Positions 36,432 through 43,822 of a stretch of DNA of 64,000 bases are shown one piece after another. The stretch's first letter is position 1. Each line of letters starts with the position of its first letter. A program made the position numbers and the translations under genes. Source of the stretch: Desulfocapsa sp050291935 (GTDB lineage Bacteria; Desulfobacterota; Desulfobulbia; Desulfobulbales; Desulfocapsaceae); assembly GCA_050291935.1 (NCBI GenBank), contig JBNKKR010000006.1, positions 57,225 through 121,224 on the forward strand, read 5' to 3'. The notes below the pieces were generated by a model. That model was not told the origin of the DNA. It saw only the letters and a program-made list of their open reading frames with translations, and made no database searches.

Positions 36432-36540
36432 GCAATTCTCCTTTATTGCGTAAAAACATCTAGTTATGTTTGAAAGTTTCGTTTAAATTGACTACTGCGA
36501 CAGGTATCAGTATGTATTACCCATCAGCGGGTTTGGCTTT

Positions 36541-36569
36541 CAACATTACAAATGTAGTATATGTTGTAA
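36541..36569. promoter_or_regulatory. Dyad upstream of the membrane protein/phosphotransferase operon
   Basis: CAACAT and ATGTTG form an inverted pair across this stretch, enclosing the smaller dyad ACATT-ACA-AATGT. It lies about 110 bp upstream of the operon start and could be an operator. It is weak evidence alone. Confidence 0.3.
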
Positions 36570-36643
36570 TTCTAACAGTCATTCCGTGCAAGCTTTAACT
36601 GTAGAGCAGGAGGTAAAATGGTAATTTTGTCAGAGTTATTTTA

Positions 36644-36690
36644 TTTGGGTAAACCGCGGCTTTACCGGGGACAATATACGTTTGACGGTT
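36644..36690. repeat. Direct repeat copy B flanking the phosphotransferase operon
   Basis: A 47-bp element in the same orientation as copy A (32269-32317). It starts TTTGGGTAAACC, contains the near-palindrome GTAAACCGCGGCTTTAC, and ends CGTTTGACGGTT. The two copies bracket a 4.3-kb segment holding only the membrane protein and phosphotransferase genes. Confidence 0.6.
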
Positions 36691-37050
36691 CCAGAAAAGA
36701 GAGAAGCTTCCATGATACTCCTAGACCGCTCAAAGTTACGGGAAGGAGGCTTCACTGAACAACACAAACAGTTTGAGCAACCATATATGTTCGGTGGAGA
36801 CTTACTGAGTTGGTCAAATAACAGTGGACAAAAAAATGAACAAGGAGTAAGCAAAACCATCTGTCTTGATTCAAATTTGTCTTATAAGCTCAATCAATAT
36901 GTGATAATACACATTGAGTATGTACTTGATATTATAGTATTGTCCTGTTGTTGACGTCAAAGTGTCATGGAAATGTCGTGTCAGTGTCTTTACTTTGTTG
37001 GTAGTAATACTTTGAGTACGGAACAGTAAATATCAACAAAAAGGAAACCG
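36691..37050. other. Gene-poor region next to repeat B
   Basis: This stretch of 360 bp holds no convincing gene. GAAGCTTCC at about 36702 and GGAGGCTTC at about 36745 form an imperfect inverted pair. A short 90-codon frame across it has no recognisable domain and no good ribosome-binding site. It may be decayed mobile DNA. Confidence 0.35.
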
Positions 37051-37494
37051 ATGATTGTTCGTAAGCTTCGATTGGAAAAAGGCTGGTCACAAGAAGAATT
37101 GGCGCAGATGTGTAATTTAAGCGTGCGAACGATACAGCGAATCGAAAGAGGGCAAAACCCGAGTTTAGAAACACTTAAAGCCCTTGCCGCTGTATTTGAG
37201 ATCGAGGTTTCCGACTTAACAATGGAGGCTGATATGGCAAAAGATGTGCTGCTCGTGACAGAGGAAGAAAAGGCAATGTTGTATGTTCGTGACATTAAGG
37301 GGTTTTATAGCCACTTGATAAAATATGTAATTGTTGTCTTCTGTTTGCTCGTTATCAATGTAATCAAATCACCTGACAGCTACTGGGTTGTTTGGCCTGC
37401 TTTTGGTTGGGGAATCGGAGTAGTGTTTCATGGTTTAAATGTATTTGAGGTCTTTAATTTTTTTTTGGCCCTGAATGGGATAAGCGCCAAATAG
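37051..37494 (+). CDS. XRE-family regulator with 2TM domain, apparently frameshifted near its end
   Basis: The 147-residue protein has an N-terminal helix-turn-helix (residues 1-60: IVRKLRLEKGWSQEELAQMCNLSVRTIQRIERGQNPSLETLKALA). A two-helix membrane domain follows (about 85-140: GFYSHLIKYVIVVFCLLVIN..YWVVWPAFGWGIGVVFHGL), the known XRE-2TM plan of membrane-tethered regulators. The frame ends LALNGISAK. If the run of nine T at about 37459 had one more base, the chain would instead end GPEWDKRQIEKRLSK with a stop at 37512-37514. That is the normal ending of 2TM domains. The shift may be real decay, polymerase slippage or a sequence error. It lies beside a broken gene, in accessory DNA. Confidence 0.78.
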   Translation: MIVRKLRLEKGWSQEELAQMCNLSVRTIQRIERGQNPSLETLKALAAVFEIEVSDLTMEADMAKDVLLVTEEEKAMLYVRDIKGFYSHLIKYVIVVFCLLVINVIKSPDSYWVVWPAFGWGIGVVFHGLNVFEVFNFFLALNGISAK

Positions 37495-37617
37495 AAAAGC
37501 GCTTATCAAAATGATAATTCAGCGTTAAACCCAGCTCCCGGTGATTATGACTTCAAATTAGTAGGTGAAAAAAGAGCAAGTACTTAGGGTTGACTTAACA
37601 TTCTGGAGGAAACAGCA

Positions 37618-37725
37618 ATGCAATTAAGAACATTGGGCAATAGTGAGCGTGAATTGCCTGCCATAGGCTTTGGTTGTATGGGACTTTCGGAATTTTATGG
37701 AGCCCCGATGGATGAAAAAGCGGCT
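37618..37725 (+). pseudogene. Truncated aldo/keto reductase (N-terminal fragment)
   Basis: The first 35 or so codons, MQLRTLGNSERELPAIGFGC followed by MGLSEFYGAPMDEKAA, are the classic N-terminus of aldo/keto reductases. A GGAGG ribosome-binding site lies 10 bp upstream. Homology stops abruptly after MDEKAA, before the catalytic Asp/Tyr region. The frame then runs antisense into the end of the ABC permease gene to 37875 with no reductase features. Only about a tenth of a normal 320-residue enzyme remains, so this is a deletion or insertion scar. Confidence 0.8.
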
Positions 37726-37747
37726 AGATTTGGTGGCATCACAATCA

Positions 37748-38731
37748 CTATTCTTGTTTGTAATTTTTCCCAAGGGATTTTGGGGCGTGGGACACAAAGA
37801 TGGTTCCCAGCCATCTGCGCAGGCCGCCTTCTGCTTCACCGTATTTTCTTGTTTTTCTTGTTGAGTAATGCATAAAGAGTAATGTGAAAATCATTAAAGG
37901 AAAGGGTGCTGTTTGAAACACCTGGGCTGGGATTGAGGGAAAGAGGTTTTGCAAACCTATCCCTGAGACCTGTAAAAAGGCAAAGAGAATTGCTCCCATG
38001 GCCACTTTACAAGGCTGCCAGCCGCCAAAGATAACCAATGCAAGGGCTATCCAGCCAACACCCTCTGCCCCTTGAGGGCGTCCCCAACCCGGTTTTAAAG
38101 AGAGTGAATACGCAGCACCTCCAATACCCACCAAAAAGGAGCCGGCGAGAACAGCAAACATTTGGATTTTGCTGGGATGTAGTCCTCTTGCAAAGGCCGC
38201 TTCCGGGTTTTCTCCAACGGAGCGAATTTTCAGCCCTGTTTGTGAAGATTTAAAAAACCATATCAGGAAGAAAAGGAGGAGAAGGGAAAAGGGGACGGTG
38301 AGAGGTTGAGTAAAAAGTGTTTGTACGGTTTTGGGTAAGAGGTCATGGAAAGGCAACTTTGTTGCAATCAGCGTTGGGCCTTGGGTTCTGCTGTATGGAT
38401 TGCCTAAAAAATATGAAAGATCTCTTAACAGAAGAGAGAGGGCAAAACCGACAGCCACTTGTGAGAGTTGCAGATAGATGGAAAAGTAGCCAACTATGAC
38501 TCCAGAGAGCACGCCGGCACAACCTCCAGCTAAAAAGCCCCCTGTGAGGGAATGGGTCTCTTGGGCAACCACAAAAGCAACCATTGCCGAAAAGAGAACC
38601 GCTCCATCCAGCGAAAGGTTAATAACACCGCTTTTTTCGGTCAACATTTCACCGAGGGCAATGATAATAAGTGGAGCACTGGCAGTAAGTACAGAGGCCA
38701 CTAAAACGGAAAAAGGGATATTGGCTAGCAT
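37748..38731 (-). CDS. BMP-type ABC importer, permease 2
   Basis: The 327-residue inner-membrane permease of the BPD_transp_2 type (as in nucleoside importers) has about nine hydrophobic segments and the family stretch LGEMLTEKSGVINLSLDGAVLFSAM near the N-terminus. The central loop VGENPEAAFARGLHPSKIQMFAVLAGSFLVGIGGA is the usual coupling region. ATG at 38731 has GGAG upstream and overlaps the permease 1 stop by 7 bp. The last 30 or so residues (after STRKTRKYGEAE) are longer than I expect and abut the aldo/keto reductase break, so the C-terminus may have been replaced at that junction. Confidence 0.9.
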   Translation of the reverse strand: MLANIPFSVLVASVLTASAPLIIIALGEMLTEKSGVINLSLDGAVLFSAMVAFVVAQETHSLTGGFLAGGCAGVLSGVIVGYFSIYLQLSQVAVGFALSLLLRDLSYFLGNPYSRTQGPTLIATKLPFHDLLPKTVQTLFTQPLTVPFSLLLLFFLIWFFKSSQTGLKIRSVGENPEAAFARGLHPSKIQMFAVLAGSFLVGIGGAAYSLSLKPGWGRPQGAEGVGWIALALVIFGGWQPCKVAMGAILFAFLQVSGIGLQNLFPSIPAQVFQTAPFPLMIFTLLFMHYSTRKTRKYGEAEGGLRRWLGTIFVSHAPKSLGKNYKQE

Positions 38732-39741
38732 GATTTTCTCCGCCTCTGTCGTAACCCAAGGACAAAGAGTGTGCTCAAAACGCAACCGCCCTGAATGACG
38801 CCTGAGAGTGTCGAGTCCACTTGCAAAACAATGGGAAGTTGAATGGCCCCCACGTTTAAGCCGCCAAAAAAAAGAGCCAGAAGAGGAATAGGATATATTC
38901 TGTATCCTGCAAGCATCACCAGTAAGAGGGAAAGATATCCGTAACCACTTGAAATAGAAGGAATCAGTCTGTGATAAACCGCCGTTGTCTGGATGCAGCC
39001 GGCAAGTCCTGCCAGAGCCCCTCCAATGATGATGGATAGGAGGTAATACCTTTCATTTGAGATGCAATAGAGCATCGCGGCACGTGGGTTCTGTCCGATT
39101 GCCCGTAATTGTAATCCCAATTTACTTTTGTACAGAAGAAGCCAGCTCAGTAGCAATATGAGACATGCCAAAAGAAGCCCAATATAGCTTACTCGTAAGC
39201 CACTGGGGCTTGCGAGCCATAGATCATGAGCTAACAATGCCGTACCACTCATCGACGCTATCCCGGGCCGTTTCCAAGGGCCGAAAATAAGCCAGATAAT
39301 AAATCCCTGGGCAACAAAATTCATCCCAAGACCACCGAATATTTCATGCACCCCCCCTCTGGTCTTTAAAAGACCAGCGAGTAGCCCCCAGCAAGCTCCA
39401 GTGAGCATGGCAGTTATAAATGCCAAAGTGAGTAGCAGCGTTGGGCTACCAATTCCTGGCAATCGAAGGATAGCATAGCCGCCAATGGCACCCATAATCA
39501 TTTGCCCTTCTATGCCAATATTCCATAGGTTTGCCCGAAAGGTGAAAAGGAGCCCACAGGAACAGAGCAGCAGAGGGACCCAGACGGCAAGTACTTGACT
39601 AAATTTCATGGTTGAGCCAAATGCTCCACGCCAAATATTTGCAAAAGCTGCCGTTATGGAGGTATCTGCCAGAAAAAGAATAGATGCGGTAAATACAAGG
39701 ACCAGGCTGGTTGCTATAAGTATATCTTTGAAGAGTTTCAT
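38725..39741 (-). CDS. BMP-type ABC importer, permease 1
   Basis: The 338-residue membrane permease pairs with the gene at 37748-38731 as the heterodimeric channel. It shows FTFRANLWNIGIEGQMIMGAIGGY (the family's N-terminal block) and the coupling region LRAIGQNPRAAMLYCISNERYYLLSIIIGGALAGLAG. About nine hydrophobic segments are present. Its ATG overlaps the ATPase gene stop (ATGA), so translation is coupled. Confidence 0.93.
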   Translation of the reverse strand: MKLFKDILIATSLVLVFTASILFLADTSITAAFANIWRGAFGSTMKFSQVLAVWVPLLLCSCGLLFTFRANLWNIGIEGQMIMGAIGGYAILRLPGIGSPTLLLTLAFITAMLTGACWGLLAGLLKTRGGVHEIFGGLGMNFVAQGFIIWLIFGPWKRPGIASMSGTALLAHDLWLASPSGLRVSYIGLLLACLILLLSWLLLYKSKLGLQLRAIGQNPRAAMLYCISNERYYLLSIIIGGALAGLAGCIQTTAVYHRLIPSISSGYGYLSLLLVMLAGYRIYPIPLLALFFGGLNVGAIQLPIVLQVDSTLSGVIQGGCVLSTLFVLGLRQRRRKSC

Positions 39742-41204
39742 TGGTCTCGCATCCCTGTCATTGCAGCCGCGATTTGATCATGTTCTGTTTCGGTGGTAAG
39801 ACAGTCTTTCACTATTGCGCCGTCAAAGAAAGTGAGTATTCGGTTGCTATGCAGGAATATCTCGTCAAGCTCAGGAGAGGAAAATAGTATACAAGTATCA
39901 TCTGGAAGTGTTTTGGTCAGATAATTCCACACCCATTGGCCCGAACGGATATCAAGGCCTCTGGTGGGGTTTTCCAGGAGTATCAGTTTTGAGCCTGGAT
40001 CAAGGAGTGCCAGGAGTAAACGTTGTTGATTGCCCCCTGAAAGCTCACCTGCGCTATTGTCGGCTGTTCCCTTTATCGAAAAATTTTGAATTGCTTCTTT
40101 TGCGCGGGCCGTATTGTGTTTCCCGTTGAGCCAAAAACTGTTTTTTCTTTCTCGCAAACAAAAATGGTCGCTGAGGCTGATACCACTAAAGAGTGCCTCC
40201 TCAAGTCGGTCTGCCGGAAGAAAAACAGTATGGAGTTTTCCAGCAAGGATTGAAGCCTCCTGTGATGCGGGGAGCGGTATTGAAAAAAGCCGGATAGTTC
40301 CTCGTTTAGGCGCACTTAGACCGGCTGCAAGGCGAAGAAAAGTGGCCTGTCCAGCCCCGTCAAGGCCGGCAAGACCTATTATTTCACCACTTTTTGCACT
40401 AAAATCATTAACAGTCAAGCCCTGACGTTCTCCACCTGCGCTGATATTGTGAAAGTGAACTACTTCTTTTTTTGTGGCCCTTGCCTGCCCCTTTTTCTGC
40501 TGCTTGGGAACCGATCCAAACATGGCCGCTAAGAGTTCCGGGAAATGAAAAGGAGCCTTAGTGTGGTGGGTAACAGCTCCTTGTCTAAGCACTGTTACTT
40601 CATCACACAAGGTGGCAACTTCTTCAAGTTTGTGAGAAACAAGGAGAATGGTTATCCCATCCCCGGCAAGTTTTTTTAAGGCAGGGAAGAGGAGTCCTTT
40701 CTGTTTGGGAGAGATACCGGTTGTCGGTTCATCTAAAATTAAGATCTTTGTCTTACAGTGGATCAAACGAAGCAGCTCTATCTGCTGTCTTTCACCAACA
40801 GTTAATGCTTCCACCCGGCGTCTGGGGTGTAGCTGGAAATGAAACATTGAAGCAAGGCGTGATAATGCATGCTGGTAAGCGTCTTGAGAAAGAGGGGGGC
40901 AGCCAAGTGAAAAATTTTCAAGAACCGTCAAATGGGGGAAATCCATGGGTTCCTGATAGAGCATACCGATACCAAGTTGTGCGGCATCATTTGGTGTATT
41001 AAGAGTAGTTGTTCTGCCTTCGATGGTGATTGTTCCCCCGGATCGTGTGAGATATCCGGTGAGGATTTTCATCAGTGTGGATTTGCCAGCCCCGTTTTCA
41101 CCTATCAGACCATGGATGCTTCCCTGCTTTGCAGTGAGACTCACCCTGTTTAGAACTTGTTTTGCGCCAAACGATTTGGAAATGTTGTTGAGTTCTACGC
41201 CCAT
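39738..41204 (-). CDS. BMP-type ABC importer, duplicated ATPase
   Basis: The 488-residue protein has two ATP-binding halves, as in sugar and nucleoside importers. The first half has Walker A GENGAGKSTLMKIL, signature LTVGERQQIELLR and Walker B KILILDEPTTG. The second has a degenerate Walker A (GLDGAGQATFLRL), signature LSGGNQQRLLLAL and Walker B KLILLENPTRGLD with Asn replacing Asp-Glu spacing residues. Degenerate second sites are normal in this subfamily. It lies between the binding-protein gene and the permease genes. Confidence 0.95.
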   Translation of the reverse strand: MGVELNNISKSFGAKQVLNRVSLTAKQGSIHGLIGENGAGKSTLMKILTGYLTRSGGTITIEGRTTTLNTPNDAAQLGIGMLYQEPMDFPHLTVLENFSLGCPPLSQDAYQHALSRLASMFHFQLHPRRRVEALTVGERQQIELLRLIHCKTKILILDEPTTGISPKQKGLLFPALKKLAGDGITILLVSHKLEEVATLCDEVTVLRQGAVTHHTKAPFHFPELLAAMFGSVPKQQKKGQARATKKEVVHFHNISAGGERQGLTVNDFSAKSGEIIGLAGLDGAGQATFLRLAAGLSAPKRGTIRLFSIPLPASQEASILAGKLHTVFLPADRLEEALFSGISLSDHFCLRERKNSFWLNGKHNTARAKEAIQNFSIKGTADNSAGELSGGNQQRLLLALLDPGSKLILLENPTRGLDIRSGQWVWNYLTKTLPDDTCILFSSPELDEIFLHSNRILTFFDGAIVKDCLTTETEHDQIAAAMTGMRDQ

Positions 41205-41341
41205 CTGAGGTTTTTAATAGTTGTCCCCATCAAAAGAGGAGACAAGGGGCCATCTGTCGAGGTGGCCTGGGTTGGTATTGATTGTTTAGGAGGGCATTTG
41301 TTTTAAAAAAGACAAATACCCTCAATTTCACGGTAGAAAAA

Positions 41342-42574
41342 CTATTTGGAAGCCCCTTGCATACCTTCAAGGAGTTGCGGTAGGTTCCAGATTTGTTCAT
41401 CGCTTGCCACTTCTCCATCTTTGAGAAAAACACTCTTATCCTGGAAATGAAGAGGACCGGTAAAGAGATTTACGGAACCATCTCCAAGACCGGCGGCAAA
41501 AGCTTTAAGGGCCTGAGCATTTTTGTCAGAAAGGGCCTTGCCATTTGTGAAACCGACGGAAGAGGTGTTGATATTGTTCATATCTTTCCAATCAGGGCCA
41601 AGCCACAGCCACTCTTTTTTCCACTGTCCCGTCTTTGCTGCGGTGACGAAATGGGTATAGCCTGGAACCCAGTTAAAGTAAGGGACTCCAAGACAGGCGT
41701 CGGGAGCAATTTGACAAGTCTCGCCAAAATCATAGGGGATTGCGCTTACGTCCCCTCCTTCTTTTCTTCGTTGGTCAGCCACAACCAGTGCTTCAGTGGT
41801 GTCAATTCCAGAAATAACAACATCCGCCCCGGAGTCGAAAAAGTTTTTTACCACCTGAGTGGGATCAGATGTTACCCCTGGAATATTAAACCAGAATCCA
41901 ATCCAGGAAACTTGAAATTGTAATTTGGCAGGGTCTTTTTTAAGGACTTCGGCCCAGGCATAGCGGGCACCTAAAAAGCAAGATGCTGCCAGTCGCTTGG
42001 TCTCGTCATTGATCAGAGGTCCCAGATACCCAATTTTACCACTTTTTGAGGTCATGGCTGCAGCAAAACCTGCCATCATCTGTCCATATTCCATTCTTCC
42101 CATAAGGTTGGCAAGATTCTCAGGAGAATCATCTTTTTTGGCATCATCACCTGAGATATGGAGAAATTTGACTTCAGGATGAAGCAGAGCTGCTTCACGG
42201 ATACCATCCTTCATGTCATCAGAGTTTCCAATGATCAATGTTGCCCCTTTAGCGACAAGGTCATCAACCAGAAAAGGGACAGTTACTCCGGGTCTATCTG
42301 CAGGGTTTACCTTGTCAATATAGATCATTTTGCTGCCGGCTATATTTTGCTCAATGTATTTTCCAGCCTCAAAATGGGCCTGACTCCAACCGTGATCGTT
42401 GGCCGGTCCTACCATTAGCAGCCCAAAGGTAAACTCCGATTCTGCACCACTGCTTGCGAGGGGATACAGGCACGTAATGATGGCTGCAACCATTACTATG
42501 CTCAGGTTTTTTAGGCTGGCTGAAAGCCTCTTTAGACGAAATGGATGTCTTCGTGTGCTGGTACATTTTTGCAT
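41342..42574 (-). CDS. BMP-family periplasmic substrate-binding protein
   Basis: The 410-residue protein has a long basic signal region (cleavage probably near residue 45, after LASSGAES). The mature part follows the basic membrane protein (Bmp/Med) plan: GLLMVGPANDHGWSQAHFEAGKYI, LVAKGATLIIGNSDDMKDGIREAALLHPEVKFLHISG, GKIGYLGPL and GADVVISGIDTTEALVVADQRR. Such proteins bind purine nucleosides or related compounds for the ABC importer encoded downstream. AGGAG lies 8 bp upstream of the ATG. The C-terminal half carries an extra segment that may tune specificity. Confidence 0.93.
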   Translation of the reverse strand: MQKCTSTRRHPFRLKRLSASLKNLSIVMVAAIITCLYPLASSGAESEFTFGLLMVGPANDHGWSQAHFEAGKYIEQNIAGSKMIYIDKVNPADRPGVTVPFLVDDLVAKGATLIIGNSDDMKDGIREAALLHPEVKFLHISGDDAKKDDSPENLANLMGRMEYGQMMAGFAAAMTSKSGKIGYLGPLINDETKRLAASCFLGARYAWAEVLKKDPAKLQFQVSWIGFWFNIPGVTSDPTQVVKNFFDSGADVVISGIDTTEALVVADQRRKEGGDVSAIPYDFGETCQIAPDACLGVPYFNWVPGYTHFVTAAKTGQWKKEWLWLGPDWKDMNNINTSSVGFTNGKALSDKNAQALKAFAAGLGDGSVNLFTGPLHFQDKSVFLKDGEVASDEQIWNLPQLLEGMQGASK

Positions 42575-42611
42575 GGTATGCTCCTAAGAATTGGGTGAAA
42601 TACGTTTGTAC

Positions 42612-43118
42612 TTATTGTAAAATGTGTCCTTCTTCTGTCGTATCTGTTTCCACAGGCGGTACAATGAGCTTGTGGAGCGCGCCCAGGGTGCGTACGCTCT
42701 CCATAAATGCCGATGGCATGGGAATATCCCTTTCTGCGGGTAAAATGTTAAGGGAGGCTGCAAGTTTGAGGATATGACTTGAATCAATGCCTTCCTGGTG
42801 ATCGCAAAGAACCTGCATGCGTAGCGCATCAGCCAGTGGATCTATCAGTGTTGGTATCTCATCTTGTAAAGCCATCAGTTCCTGTTCTATGTATCCACGA
42901 TGTTTGGCACGAAATTGGAGAAATTTTGCGTCCTTATTTTGGGCGCCAAAGATTTCGTTGGTAATGGCCCCGGTGAGTTTGGTTTGTGCTGCAGCGTCAA
43001 GATCTGAGTATTTTCGGGTGATGATGGATTTTATGGTTTTAAAAAAAATCATCTGGATAATAGCTACGCCTTCTCGTAATACCGGGATTAACTGAGAATC
43101 TTTTTGTTCTTCACTCAC
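42612..43118 (-). CDS. Unknown 168-residue soluble protein
   Basis: I do not recognise this protein. It is helical, soluble and rather acidic, with no signal peptide or membrane segment. Phrases such as TKLTGAITNEIFGAQNKDAKFLQFRAKHRGYIEQEL and DALRMQVLCDHQEG are uncommon enough for homology searching. Translation starts at GTG 43118, with AAAGGTGG 5-6 bp upstream, overlapping the YbeD-like stop (GTGA). It ends 37 bp before the binding-protein gene, so it probably belongs to the same transcript. Confidence 0.75.
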   Translation of the reverse strand: MSEEQKDSQLIPVLREGVAIIQMIFFKTIKSIITRKYSDLDAAAQTKLTGAITNEIFGAQNKDAKFLQFRAKHRGYIEQELMALQDEIPTLIDPLADALRMQVLCDHQEGIDSSHILKLAASLNILPAERDIPMPSAFMESVRTLGALHKLIVPPVETDTTEEGHILQ

Positions 43119-43399
43119 ATTACCACCTTTACTGCTGCATGGTTTTTCAGATTTTGATACGCCCGAAGTCTTGTTTGCTCATCCCTGACAACAATTTCAG
43201 CGTTCAGAGAAATATATTTTCCACCGGAACTTGCATGGGAATCGGTGATAATAAGATTAGTAGTGCCTAAAACCTTCTTTATTGCCGTTGTTAACGCGGT
43301 TTTATCTGTTCTAATGACCTTGTAGGTCCAGGAGCAGGGATACTCTATCTTCGCTTTTTGCGTGCAAGAAAACGGTTTTGGAAAGGGATCAAGTTTCAT
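43115..43399 (-). CDS. YbeD-like protein (DUF493)
   Basis: The 94-residue protein matches the small DUF493/YbeD family: YPCSWTYKVIRTD at the start, GKYISLNAEIVVRDEQTRLRAYQNLKNHAAVKVVM at the end. The fold is an ACT-like alpha/beta sandwich. Family members often neighbour lipoate genes, but none is seen here. The cellular role is unproven. It overlaps the next gene by 4 bp on the same strand and heads the BMP importer run. Confidence 0.85.
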   Translation of the reverse strand: MKLDPFPKPFSCTQKAKIEYPCSWTYKVIRTDKTALTTAIKKVLGTTNLIITDSHASSGGKYISLNAEIVVRDEQTRLRAYQNLKNHAAVKVVM

Positions 43400-43822
43400 G
43401 GTAACAAGAATAACAATATGGATAGGTACGAGATAATAAAATCAGCTATGGTACTTCAAATTATTTCCCATGAAGAGCAGGACAAAATAAAAGCCGCTCT
43501 CCAATTTTTTTCTGGAATGTACCGAGCTGCGTCTTAAGAGTCAAGGCAAAGGAATGTGGGCAGGGATAGAAAGATGAAAAAGAAAAAGCACTTTTGTAGC
43601 AAGGGAAACAAGGTTTTTTAGGAAACATTATTTCATGGTACGATTTTCATATATTTAAAATTACATCGAAAAATTATATATTTCACTTGGCAAAGCCTAG
43701 GGTAAATTGCTATGCTTATTCTGTTTGGTCAGATTCAGATCCTTAGAGTTTGAAGGTGTTAGGTTGTACCTGTCCATAAATGACCTATTTTTGGACAGAC
43801 ACTAGGTTATGGGGGAGGGTTT
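43400..43822. other. Intergenic region with an inverted repeat upstream of the TonB receptor
   Basis: This 423-bp divergent intergenic stretch is AT-rich and without a convincing gene. CTGTCCA (43770-43776) and TGGACAG (43792-43798) form an inverted repeat extended by ATAAAT/ATTTTT, ending 24 bp before the TonB receptor start. It could be an operator or a leader hairpin. No cobalamin, TPP or GEMM riboswitch was recognised. Confidence 0.4.

Noticed and set aside
36682..36954. 90-codon frame after repeat copy B
   Set aside because: No domain, poor start context and overlap with repeat DNA. It could be mobile-element debris but cannot be supported as a gene.
43400..43822. Riboswitch upstream of the TonB receptor
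   Set aside because: No cobalamin, TPP, FMN or GEMM consensus elements were found, only a short inverted repeat.
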